Source: Peptostreptococcus sp. (GTDB taxonomy: Bacteria > Bacillota > Clostridia > Peptostreptococcales > Peptostreptococcaceae). Taken from it: a stretch of DNA of 34,698 nucleotides. The stretch lies in the NCBI GenBank assembly GCA_020025095.1, contig JAHHSS010000002.1:1-34698 (forward strand), in the 5' to 3' direction. Positions within the stretch are counted from its first letter, which is position 1; each line of letters opens with the position of its first letter. Positions 24,543 to 32,359 of the stretch are shown piece after piece. The notes under the pieces were generated by a model that did not search any database, was not told the origin of the DNA, and worked only from the letters and a program-made list of their open reading frames with translations. The position numbers and the translations under genes were made by a program.

Positions 24543-25403
24543 TTAAATATTATTAATTTTTTTACATGCTCTGACAAGGTGAGAAATTAATATTGATGTA
24601 GTTACTGCTCCTACCCCTCCTGGAACAGGTGTTATAGCTGATACCTTATCTATAACGGAGTCTAAATCAACATCTCCACACATATTCCCTTCATCATCAA
24701 AGTTAATTCCAACGTCTATTACAATTGAGTTTTCATTTATATAATCTTTATTTATCATTTTTGCACGTCCCATGCATGAAACTACAATATCACTATTTTT
24801 AGTTATCTCTTTTATGTTTTCTGTCTTTGAATGGCATACTGTAACAGTAGCATCTCTGTTTATTAGCAAAATAGATAGGGGCTTTCCAACTACTAATGAT
24901 CTCCCCAGAACTGCTACTTTTTTTCCGCTTAAATTTATCTTATAAAAGTTCAATATCTCTATTACCCCCATAGCAGTACACGGTGGATAAGCCATCTCAT
25001 CACCAAACATTACTTTTGCCATATTCATAGGAGAAAAACAATCTAGATCTTTTTCAACTTTTATAACCTTTTCAATCACTTCTTCATCAATATGTTTAGG
25101 AAGTGGTCTAAAACAAAGTATTCCATGTACTTCTATATCATCATTCAGTTTTTGAATAGCTTCTATATACTCCTCTTGAGTACAATTTTCATCTAATTCT
25201 ATAGATTTTGTTTCTATACCACATCTATCACATCTTTTCTTTGCAGCTCTCTCATATGCTTCATCATCAAACTTATGCCCAACCTTCACCATCGCAAGTG
25301 TCGGAATAATTCCCATTGATTTAAGCTTTTTAACATCTTCTATAGCATTTTCCGTAATATGATCAGCAACGGCTTTTCCTTTTAACAATTTATTATCTAA
25401 CAT
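24543..25403 (-). CDS. folD: FolD-family methylene-THF dehydrogenase, cyclohydrolase residues lost
   Basis: Interconverts methylene- and methenyl-tetrahydrofolate with NAD(P). Family motifs: PCTAMGV, nucleotide-binding GRSLVVGKP and TPVPGGVGAVT, with KDLDCFSP before them. Two catalytic residues differ. In E. coli FolD, Tyr50 is followed by YxxxK with Lys54; here residue 54 is Ala (YERAAKK). The usual VQLPLP is CFRPLP, which puts Phe98 in place of Gln98. In studied homologues this Lys and Gln are needed for the cyclohydrolase step, so I infer a dehydrogenase-only enzyme. FchA, encoded directly upstream with an 11-base overlap, would supply cyclohydrolase. At 286 residues the length is normal. 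Confidence 0.93.
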   Translation of the reverse strand: MLDNKLLKGKAVADHITENAIEDVKKLKSMGIIPTLAMVKVGHKFDDEAYERAAKKRCDRCGIETKSIELDENCTQEEYIEAIQKLNDDIEVHGILCFRPLPKHIDEEVIEKVIKVEKDLDCFSPMNMAKVMFGDEMAYPPCTAMGVIEILNFYKINLSGKKVAVLGRSLVVGKPLSILLINRDATVTVCHSKTENIKEITKNSDIVVSCMGRAKMINKDYINENSIVIDVGINFDDEGNMCGDVDLDSVIDKVSAITPVPGGVGAVTTSILISHLVRACKKINNI

Positions 25404-26025
25404 TCTCTAACACTCCTCTATATATTTTATCGCATCTATTTGATATTTCCTCTATCAATACTTCCATCTCAGAGGAGATTTTCTCCACATATTCACAGTC
25501 ATTTATGTCTTTTATGTTGATTAAAACATTTAATCTCGCACTTAAGGCAGCGGCTTTAAGCATTTGAACGCCTACTCCTACATCACTTATCAACATTTTA
25601 GATCCTTTTATTAATAGTTCTTCATGTAAATCTAGAATTTCTAAAGAAAGCCTTAATAAATTCATTGGAACCATAGCGGCATTTTTTAGACACTTTTGCA
25701 TTTCAGTATACTTTCTTCTTTTTTCATCATCGCTTTCTGCCGGCATTTTATAAGCAGCTGCAAGCGGAAGAAAAGCTTCTGCATCTTCATCTACCATATC
25801 AATTACCTTTTTGGAAATAAATTCTGTCTTTTTTAGTATATTTTGTATGTCTTCTTCAAATTCTGCATACTTTTTTTTACCTGTTGTAAAATTAGAAACC
25901 ATTGATGCCAAAGAATTTGACAGTGTTAAAGCATATGCAGCAACACTTCCACCACCTGGCATAGATTTTTTAGAGGCAAGCTCTTCTGAAAATTTTTTCA
26001 TGCTCATATCTACATATTTTGTCAC
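25393..26025 (-). CDS. fchA: Methenyl-THF cyclohydrolase / formimido-THF cyclodeaminase FchA
   Basis: Small all-helical cyclodeaminase/cyclohydrolase of the FTCD C-terminal family. It opens methenyl-tetrahydrofolate to 10-formyl-THF and in some anaerobes deaminates formimino-THF. The hallmark loop MPGGGSVAAYA is at residues 22-32, followed by MVSNFTTGKKKY. The 210-residue length is typical. The start is GTG 26025, eight bases after AGGAGG, and an own promoter lies at 26062-26090. The stop overlaps the folD start by 11 bases, so the two are co-translated. No histidine or purine degradation genes are in the window, so the folate-cycle role is preferred. Confidence 0.93.
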   Translation of the reverse strand: MTKYVDMSMKKFSEELASKKSMPGGGSVAAYALTLSNSLASMVSNFTTGKKKYAEFEEDIQNILKKTEFISKKVIDMVDEDAEAFLPLAAAYKMPAESDDEKRRKYTEMQKCLKNAAMVPMNLLRLSLEILDLHEELLIKGSKMLISDVGVGVQMLKAAALSARLNVLINIKDINDCEYVEKISSEMEVLIEEISNRCDKIYRGVLENVR

Positions 26026-26061
26026 TATTTTTTCCTCCTATTTAAAACCGTCATGACTTAT

Positions 26062-26090
26062 AGTATATCATTTTTTTTAAAAAAATTGAA
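26062..26090 (-). promoter_or_regulatory. Promoter of fchA-folD
   Basis: Minus strand TTCAAT (26090-26085), 17 bases, then TATACT (26067-26062), with a TG one base before it (extended -10). Together with the fhs terminator it shows that fchA-folD can be transcribed without fhs. Confidence 0.65.
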
Positions 26091-26120
26091 GAGATGAAAA
26101 GATATAGCAAATAAAAAATA

Positions 26121-26154
26121 AAAGGAAGTCAATGTAATTCAAATGACTTCCTTT
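26121..26154 (-). terminator. Terminator of fhs
   Basis: AAAGGAAGTCA (26121-26131) pairs with TGACTTCCTTT (26144-26154). On the minus strand it is followed by TTATTTTTTATTT. Confidence 0.85.
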
Positions 26155-26184
26155 ATTTGCTATTCCTAAATTTTATTTTGATTA

Positions 26185-27861
26185 TTAAAATAACCCTGAT
26201 ATTTTTCCAAATTCGTCTACATCTATTCTCTCAGCTGCAGGTTTCTTTGGAAGTCCAGGCATCTTCATAATAGCTCCTGTAAGAGCCACTATAAATCCTG
26301 CTCCAGCAGACACTGTAAGATCTCTTACGCCTATTTTAAAATTAGTTGGTCTACCAAGCTTTGTTTGATCATCCGATAAAGAATACTGTGTTTTAGCAAC
26401 ACATATAGGAAGATTAGCAAAACCTAATTCCTCTAGTTCTTTAATCTGCTTCTTGGCTTCACTAGTAAATTCTACACCGTCAGCACCATATATCTTAGTT
26501 GCTATAGAATTTAATTTTTCTTCTATACTTTCATCTTCATCATAGCAATATGTAAAGTTATTTTCGCCTTCTTCTATTAATTTTAGTACTTCTCTTGCTA
26601 CTTCTTCTCCACCTTCGCCGCCTTTTGCCCAAACTTCTGATAACGCAACATTTACACCTAATTCATTGCACTTCGTCTCTATCAATTTCAATTCCGCTTC
26701 AGTGTCCATAGGGAATCTATTAATTGCAACTAGTGCTGGTAATTTATAAACTTCTTTAATATTTTCTATATGTTTTAAAAGATTTGGAATACCTCTTTCA
26801 AGAGCTTCTATGTTCTCTTCATTTAACTGCTCTTTAGCAACTCCACCATTATATTTTAATGCTCTTACAGTTGCTACTATAATTACCGCATCAGGCTTTA
26901 TACCTGCCTTTCTACATTTTATGTCCAAAAATTTTTCAGCACCAAGATCTGCTCCAAATCCAGCTTCTGTAACTACATAGTCACTCATATGCATAGCCAT
27001 CTTTGTAGCTATTATTGAGTTACATCCATGAGCTATATTGGCAAAAGGACCACCATGAATTATAGCCGGTGTTTTTTCAAGCGTTTGAACAAGATTAGGC
27101 TTAAGAGCATCTTTTAATATTGCAGCCATGGCTCCATTAGCTTTTAAATCCCTAGCAGTAACTGGTTTTGAATCATATGTATATGCAACTACTATATCTC
27201 CTAGTTTTTCTTTTAGTTCTGCTATATTATTAGAAAGACAGAATGTTGCCATTACCTCAGAAGCAACTGTGATATCAAATCCATCTTCTCTTGTTACACC
27301 ATCTACTTTTTTACCTAATCCATCTACTATGTTTCTAAGCTGTCTGTCATTCATATCTACACATCTTCTCCAAGTTACTCTCTTGGGGTTTATATTTAAT
27401 ATATTTCCTTGATGTATGTGATTGTCCAGCATAGCTGCAAGAAGGTTATTTGCCGCTCCTATTGCATGCATATCACCTGTAAAATGTAGGTTTATATCTT
27501 CCATAGGTATCACCTGTGCATATCCACCACCTGCAGCTCCACCCTTAATACCAAAAACTGGTCCCATTGATGGTTCCCTAAGTGCTGCAATTACATTTTT
27601 ACCTAGGCGACTAAGCGCATCCGCAACTCCTATCGAAGTCGTTGTTTTACCTTCTCCTGCTGGAGTAGGATTAATTGCTGTAGTTAATATTAGTTTCCCT
27701 TTTTTATTAGGAATTCTATCCAAAACATTGTAATCTATCTTTGCTTTATACTTGCCATATAGTTCAATATCATCTTCCGACAAACCTATTTTTTTTGCGA
27801 TTTTTCTTATATCTTCTGCCTTTGCCTCTTGAGCAATTTCAATATCTGACTTAAATCCCAT
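26185..27861 (-). CDS. fhs: Formate-tetrahydrofolate ligase
   Basis: ATP-dependent synthesis of 10-formyl-THF from formate and THF, the entry of formate into the folate pool; in acetogens and purine or amino-acid fermenters it can also run backwards to make ATP. The N-terminal P-loop is PTPAGEGKTTT near residues 66-76. REPSMGPVFGIKGGAAGGGYAQ (about 95-116) and the C-terminal GLPKKPAAERID are highly conserved in the family. At 558 residues it is full length. It is the first of three one-carbon genes, but the terminator and the second promoter behind it make it its own transcript. An exact 18-base palindrome lies just after its predicted transcription start. Confidence 0.97.
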   Translation of the reverse strand: MGFKSDIEIAQEAKAEDIRKIAKKIGLSEDDIELYGKYKAKIDYNVLDRIPNKKGKLILTTAINPTPAGEGKTTTSIGVADALSRLGKNVIAALREPSMGPVFGIKGGAAGGGYAQVIPMEDINLHFTGDMHAIGAANNLLAAMLDNHIHQGNILNINPKRVTWRRCVDMNDRQLRNIVDGLGKKVDGVTREDGFDITVASEVMATFCLSNNIAELKEKLGDIVVAYTYDSKPVTARDLKANGAMAAILKDALKPNLVQTLEKTPAIIHGGPFANIAHGCNSIIATKMAMHMSDYVVTEAGFGADLGAEKFLDIKCRKAGIKPDAVIIVATVRALKYNGGVAKEQLNEENIEALERGIPNLLKHIENIKEVYKLPALVAINRFPMDTEAELKLIETKCNELGVNVALSEVWAKGGEGGEEVAREVLKLIEEGENNFTYCYDEDESIEEKLNSIATKIYGADGVEFTSEAKKQIKELEELGFANLPICVAKTQYSLSDDQTKLGRPTNFKIGVRDLTVSAGAGFIVALTGAIMKMPGLPKKPAAERIDVDEFGKISGLF

Positions 27862-27982
27862 TTTAAACCTCCTGGCTATAAACTTTTTATATTCCTTAGA
27901 CTCAATACCAGAATTATTTTTTATTTGGTCGACATAAGAAATATAATTAAACAGCTACTTTTTTGTAAAAAATATAATTTTA

Positions 27983-28000
27983 GTTCGATATATATCGAAC
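27983..28000 (-). promoter_or_regulatory. Perfect 18-base palindrome in the fhs leader
   Basis: GTTCGATATATATCGAAC is an exact palindrome at about +19 to +36 from the predicted fhs start. It looks like a repressor site (road-block position) and could also form an RNA hairpin. AGCTAC (28016-28011) and GTAGCT flank it on either side as a further inverted pair. I do not recognise the regulator. Confidence 0.65.
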
Positions 28001-28024
28001 ATTACTTCTTGTAGCTATATTAAT

Positions 28025-28053
28025 AGTATATGATATTTTAAAAAAATAGTCAA
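28025..28053 (-). promoter_or_regulatory. Promoter of fhs
   Basis: Minus strand TTGACT (28053-28048), 17 bases, then TATACT (28030-28025). The start would be near 28018 and the leader about 157 bases long. Confidence 0.8.
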
Positions 28054-28113
28054 TAAGCAAGTTTAGTTATTTTCTAACTCCTAATAATAGCTTGTTGTAA
28101 ACAAAAAAATATT

Positions 28114-28139
28114 AAAAAAGACCTTTGCAGGTCTTTTTT
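28114..28139. terminator. Terminator of the flavodoxin operon
   Basis: AAAAAAGACCT pairs with AGGTCTTTTTT around TTGC. The stretch 28140-28286 between it and the flavodoxin stop is AT-rich and shows no gene. Confidence 0.88.
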
Positions 28140-28286
28140 TTCAAGGTATTTAAGTGTTAGGGACAAACTTACATTTTATCTTCTTATATCATTTGTTATA
28201 TTATTTTATTATTTTAATTTAACTATTTATTAACATGAATTTTAATTAAATATTATAATATTTTTATACTCTAAGGTATTTTAAAA

Positions 28287-28715
28287 CTAAAGTCTAGCAA
28301 ATGAAGAAGCAAATTCTTCACACTTTGCTATTGCAGCATCATCTGGAGTTTCATTTACTATTAAGCCTTCTCCATCAAATAAACTTGCTCCTGCAGAACG
28401 AACTCTATCTTCCCAGATTCTCATCCATTCTCCATCTCCCCATCCATAAGATCCGAAAAGGGCCACATTTTTACCTGAAAGCATTGCTTCTGCCTGATCA
28501 AAGAATGGAGCAAATTCTGCCTCTTCAAGTTCTTCATTTCCCATTGAAGGGCAACCAAAAATTAATGATTCATAATCTCCCACATCTTTCGTTCCTTCTG
28601 AAATGTTTACTAGGTCAAATTCAACACCTTCCTTAGAAATACCTGCTGCAATTGCATTTGCCATTGCTTCCGTATTTCCAGTTCCACTCCAATAAAATAC
28701 TCCTATCTTTTTCAT
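28287..28715 (-). CDS. Flavodoxin (short-chain type)
   Basis: Small FMN electron carrier that replaces ferredoxin under iron limitation. The phosphate-binding loop WSGTGNTEAMA is at residues 9-19. IFGCPSMGNEELEE (about 54-67) and FGSYGWGDGEWM (about 87-98) provide the loops that stack on the flavin. At 142 residues it is of the short clostridial type. It follows the DUF3793 gene by 12 bases and shares its promoter, which carries a Fur-box-like site. The window also encodes an iron-rich hydrogenase that would need ferredoxin-type partners. Confidence 0.95.
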   Translation of the reverse strand: MKKIGVFYWSGTGNTEAMANAIAAGISKEGVEFDLVNISEGTKDVGDYESLIFGCPSMGNEELEEAEFAPFFDQAEAMLSGKNVALFGSYGWGDGEWMRIWEDRVRSAGASLFDGEGLIVNETPDDAAIAKCEEFASSFARL

Positions 28716-28727
28716 TAACTTTTCCTC

Positions 28728-29309
28728 CTATGCTATACACTTATTTTGAAACTGGGCAACTATGCTATCCAGTTTTCTACCACATTCTAGTTCTGCAACT
28801 GTAAAAGCCTTTAACTTGTCATATATTGAGAATATTTTTTTGGCTTCTCCTATATTTTCATATACTTTCCAATATCCACAATACTGATAGTTTTTCCCAT
28901 TATTATCTATAAAACCTTTTACATCCGAAAGCGGATAACCCAAGAATAAGCCTATTTCATGTGGGAATTCATCTTTCGACATTCTTTCTTTCAAAATTTT
29001 TAAATAGTCACTTAGCATTGATGAGTCACTATACCCATATTTTAAAAGTATTTGTGAAACATTTTCTTCCCTTAAATGTTCTAGCAAATCTTTTTCACTA
29101 TAAACAAGAAGCAAAATTCTTTTTTCGCACTCACAGACCTTTTCTATCTTTATACCATGAGGTTGAAATTTATTATTGTATTCATCTATTAAAAAAGTTA
29201 ATTCTGGAATTTCTTTCTTAAATACAGACACAAGATTAGATACCTTTTTACCAAATAAAACTGGCGAACAAAAAGTAGCCAATACATTTTCAAATTTTGC
29301 ATTTGTCAT
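28728..29309 (-). CDS. DUF3793 family protein
   Basis: A 193-residue cytoplasmic protein whose middle section HEIGLFLGYPLSDVKGFI and NYQYCGYWKVY is characteristic of DUF3793, common in anaerobic Firmicutes and of unknown function. An internal CECEK pair of Cys near residue 60 and others near the ends (CSP, CGY, CGR, C-terminal CIA) could bind metal, but no classic motif is present. It is the first gene of an operon with flavodoxin, under a consensus promoter and a Fur-box-like site, which suggests a part in the iron-limitation response. Identification rests on recalled family features. Confidence 0.85.
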   Translation of the reverse strand: MTNAKFENVLATFCSPVLFGKKVSNLVSVFKKEIPELTFLIDEYNNKFQPHGIKIEKVCECEKRILLLVYSEKDLLEHLREENVSQILLKYGYSDSSMLSDYLKILKERMSKDEFPHEIGLFLGYPLSDVKGFIDNNGKNYQYCGYWKVYENIGEAKKIFSIYDKLKAFTVAELECGRKLDSIVAQFQNKCIA

Positions 29310-29389
29310 ATAGTCACCGCCTCTTCCTTCATTGCATAATGGTTTTTAATCATTTTTTAATAAAAACTAACTTTATTTGAAGTCTTTAA

Positions 29390-29408
29390 TGAAACTGATT
29401 ATCATTAA
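29390..29408 (-). promoter_or_regulatory. Fur-box-like operator of the DUF3793-flavodoxin operon
   Basis: TGAAACTGATTATCATTAA matches the 7-1-7 Fur box TGATAATNATTATCA at 12 of 14 informative positions, with one half-site (ATTATCA) perfect. It lies at about +6 to +24, where a bound repressor would block transcription. Confidence 0.8.
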
Positions 29409-29420
29409 CCATCTGTGTTA

Positions 29421-29449
29421 ATTATAACAAGCAGATTTCTTATTGTCAA
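29421..29449 (-). promoter_or_regulatory. Consensus promoter of the DUF3793-flavodoxin operon
   Basis: Minus strand TTGACA (29449-29444), 17 bases, then TATAAT (29426-29421). This is a perfect sigma-A match, which fits a strong promoter held down by a repressor. Confidence 0.88.
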
Positions 29450-29533
29450 TATTTTTTTGATAAATATTATCAGTTAACTTTGTTTTTTATATGGGAATTT
29501 TAAAATTAGCATTTAAAATATTTATTATAAAAT

Positions 29534-29564
29534 AAAAAACTGCCATTAAAAACGGCAGTTTTTT
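29534..29564. terminator. Terminator of the CcdA-thioredoxin gene
   Basis: AAAAAACTGCC (29534-29544) pairs with GGCAGTTTTTT (29554-29564), just after the stop codon on the minus strand. Confidence 0.88.
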
Positions 29565-29570
29565 ATTTTT

Positions 29571-30854
29571 TTATTTTAAATTTTTTGTTTCATTAATAGC
29601 CTTATCCATCACTTCTCGTGTGATTCCGCCCGTTATATATCCATATATCTTACTTTCTTTATCTATAAGAAATGTTGTTGGCATAGAATATACTTGATAT
29701 TTTTCAAATATTTCTCCGGTATTATCCATAAGTACTGGATATTTAATTCCCATTTTTTCTATAAACTTTTTTACACCAGCTTCATCTTCTTCTCTTCCTT
29801 GCCCCGGAGATACTACTCCTATTACGGCAACATCTTTTTTATTGTAACCTTCATCTTCATACAATTTTTCTATATCAGGAATTTCATCTCTACAAGGAGG
29901 ACACCATGTTGCAAAAAAATTCAAAAACACAACCTTGTCTTTGAAATCTTTTTCTATATTTATCATATTCCCATTCTGATCTTTAAGATTTATAGGAATC
30001 ATAGCTTGTCTCTTTTCTTGAGATTTTACATCTTCTTCTGGTGAATTTTCTTTTTCAGATTTTGCAGACTCTTTCTCTGGTTTTTTTTCTTGATTTGAAG
30101 TATCCGAACTCTCTTGTCTAGCTAAGCTAGAAGAAATCTTTGCTTCAAATTTTTCTAAGGTCCCAAATGTAAGCATCAATCCCATTACTATTAATATTAC
30201 CGCTCCTAATTTTACAACTCCATTCATTATTTTGGGATTTCTTTTTATAAAATTAAGAGTTTCCCCTGTAAACAAACCTAAAATGATAAATGGTATTAAA
30301 AAACCTATTATATATAATATAACTAAGAGATTTCCTTCAAATACACTTTTTGCATTTGAAGCAAGTATTAATACCGATGCAAGTGCAGGACCTACACAAG
30401 GAGTCCAAGCAAAGCTAAATCCAAATCCCATAACAAAAGCAACTAGTGGGTTCATTTTTTTGGAGCTTGTCTTATTATTTAATCTAAATTGTTTACTTAA
30501 AAACTTTATCTTAAACAATCCAAGCTGATTTAAACCCAGTATTATAATAATCACTCCACCTATCTTTGAAAGAATATCTCTGTAATCCTTCAAAAGAGAG
30601 CCTAGTGAAGAAAATCCAAGGCCTAATATAAAAAATGCTGCAGATATTCCTAGTATAAAGAATATCGTATGAAGCAGGACTGTTTTTCTTCCATATTTTA
30701 TACTTCCATCCGTATCTTTTTCCTTAGCACCACCAGCCAAATAACTCATATAGAGTGGTATTAGCGGTATTACGCAGGGGGAGAAAAACGATACTAGTCC
30801 TTCTGTGAATACCATAGCAAAATTAATGCTACTCGATAATCCTAACGAATTCAT
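29571..30854 (-). CDS. CcdA-thioredoxin (TlpA/ResA-like) fusion
   Basis: One polypeptide joins a membrane electron carrier to its outer partner. Residues 1-235 form a CcdA-type domain of about six helices with the two redox cysteines in FFSPC (Cys27) and AWTPC (Cys153). A charged Ser/Glu/Lys linker spans about 240-285. The C-terminal domain is a TlpA/ResA-like thioredoxin with FATWCPPC (Cys318, Cys321), VVSPGQ and the cis-Pro region MPTTFLID. Electrons would pass from cytoplasmic thioredoxin across the membrane to an extracytoplasmic thiol protein. No cytochrome c maturation genes are nearby, so repair of oxidised surface proteins (for example with methionine sulfoxide reductase) is more likely than heme attachment. 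Confidence 0.9.
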   Translation of the reverse strand: MNSLGLSSSINFAMVFTEGLVSFFSPCVIPLIPLYMSYLAGGAKEKDTDGSIKYGRKTVLLHTIFFILGISAAFFILGLGFSSLGSLLKDYRDILSKIGGVIIIILGLNQLGLFKIKFLSKQFRLNNKTSSKKMNPLVAFVMGFGFSFAWTPCVGPALASVLILASNAKSVFEGNLLVILYIIGFLIPFIILGLFTGETLNFIKRNPKIMNGVVKLGAVILIVMGLMLTFGTLEKFEAKISSSLARQESSDTSNQEKKPEKESAKSEKENSPEEDVKSQEKRQAMIPINLKDQNGNMINIEKDFKDKVVFLNFFATWCPPCRDEIPDIEKLYEDEGYNKKDVAVIGVVSPGQGREEDEAGVKKFIEKMGIKYPVLMDNTGEIFEKYQVYSMPTTFLIDKESKIYGYITGGITREVMDKAINETKNLK

Positions 30855-30985
30855 AACGAATTTACCTCTTTTCCACCTATAATAGACTTCTTGGATACTA
30901 TTTTGAAAACTTTAAAATATATCAAGCTTTCACTAGTTGAACATACTAAGTTATCTCTCACTTTGTTTGAAATATTAATCCTCTA

Positions 30986-32119
30986 TTATAGCTGCCTCAT
31001 ACAAGCTATAGTAACCTCATCCATAGGATCTATTTCATATGCTCTTTCTATATAGTATTTAGCATCATCATAATTTCCATTATTTAGATATGCCATTCCC
31101 AAATTGCATAATATTTCTGGATCATCTTTTCTTAGTTTTGAAGCCTTAGTCAAATACTCTATTGCTCCATTCAAATCACCTTGTTCAGCAAGACAAAGTG
31201 CCATCTCAACTAATGTATCCACCTGAGTAGGTCTTATTATAAGTATTTTTTCTAAATATTTTATTGCTTCTCCAATTTCACCTAATGACTTATATGCTAA
31301 GCTTATAATAAATAGGAGGTTCCACCAATCTGGATTTTCATCCTCTAAAGGAAGTAATTTTTTTAATCCTTCTTCTGCTTTTCCCTGAAATACAAGGTTA
31401 TATCCTTCTTCATACTCTACTTTAAAGCTTATATTAGCTATATTTTCTTGAAGTTCTGCTATCAAATCTTCCTCTAAGCCTAAATCTAAAGCTCTATTCC
31501 ATACATAATTTGCTTTTATATACTGCTTTTGATTGGAATAATGGAAACCTAACTGATAATAGGCAAGAGCAAATTCATCATCAATATCAAGAATTTTTTC
31601 AAGAGAATAAAGTGCTTCCATAAGAAAATCATTCATACCTTCTAAATTACCATCTTTTTGATATCTTAAGGCAAGTTCCTGGCATATAACTGCATACTGA
31701 TATAGTGCCATTATATCATCGTCCTTTTCTCTTAAAAAAGATTTTATATACACAAGAGCATCTGTGATTTCACCTTTTTGATAACTCTGACTTGACATAT
31801 AACCTAAATATGGAAATTTATCAAAATCTACTTTCTTTTCAAATGCAGTGATAAACTTATCATATTCAACATTATATATAAAATTTGAATCTATACCTTG
31901 CATATAAAGCATAGCATCTACCATCGACATCATATTTAATGATTCATGGGCAGTATTTTCCTTTATGTTTTTTACCAAAACATCACTTTTCATAGGAGCT
32001 TTTAAACCTTCTTTTGGTACTGTATATCCATCTAAAGCAAGTTCGCTATCTTCACTTATTGTGATAAAAACTAACTCCTCTGATTTCTCCAATATGTATT
32101 TTTCTATTCTACTTTTCAT
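30986..32119 (-). CDS. TPR-repeat protein
   Basis: Soluble protein of about 377 residues. Roughly the first 110 residues have no recognised fold. At least five tetratricopeptide-like helix pairs follow, clearest at the C-terminus (LCNLGMAYLNNGNYDDAKYY and the preceding NGAIEYLTKA, EAIKYLEKIL and ALAYYQLGFHYS). Such arrays hold protein partners. I start at ATG 32119 because GGAAGG lies seven bases before it. An in-frame TTG at 32137 would cover that site. Neighbouring genes do not suggest a partner. Confidence 0.8.
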   Translation of the reverse strand: MKSRIEKYILEKSEELVFITISEDSELALDGYTVPKEGLKAPMKSDVLVKNIKENTAHESLNMMSMVDAMLYMQGIDSNFIYNVEYDKFITAFEKKVDFDKFPYLGYMSSQSYQKGEITDALVYIKSFLREKDDDIMALYQYAVICQELALRYQKDGNLEGMNDFLMEALYSLEKILDIDDEFALAYYQLGFHYSNQKQYIKANYVWNRALDLGLEEDLIAELQENIANISFKVEYEEGYNLVFQGKAEEGLKKLLPLEDENPDWWNLLFIISLAYKSLGEIGEAIKYLEKILIIRPTQVDTLVEMALCLAEQGDLNGAIEYLTKASKLRKDDPEILCNLGMAYLNNGNYDDAKYYIERAYEIDPMDEVTIACMRQL

Positions 32120-32359
32120 AAATATACCTTCCTTCAATTAATATAGTACTAAAATACATTAAATGAAAATTGGATAATAAGCTTATACCCAATGTTTCAC
32201 AATTTGTAATATTTTTTTGTGTTTATTCTCTAAAGTAACTAAAGATGCTTTTAATTTTTTGAAAATCATCTTTAATTAAAATTTATTATTATATAGTAAT
32301 TCCCATATAATAACTAGTATTTTAAATACTTTTATTTTTATAACATTATATAAAAAATT

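Noticed and set aside
26185..27861. A full Wood-Ljungdahl cluster around fhs
   Set aside because: Only the methyl-branch folate genes are here; no CO dehydrogenase, methyltransferase or methylene-THF reductase gene lies in the window.
27862..28018. Tetrahydrofolate riboswitch in the fhs leader
   Set aside because: The leader is long and has inverted repeats, but I find none of the GC-rich conserved segments of that riboswitch. The palindrome explains the main structure.
32240..32274. Terminator TAAAGATG/CATCTTTA between the radical SAM and TPR genes
   Set aside because: The stem is weak with a large loop and no T tract follows on the minus strand.
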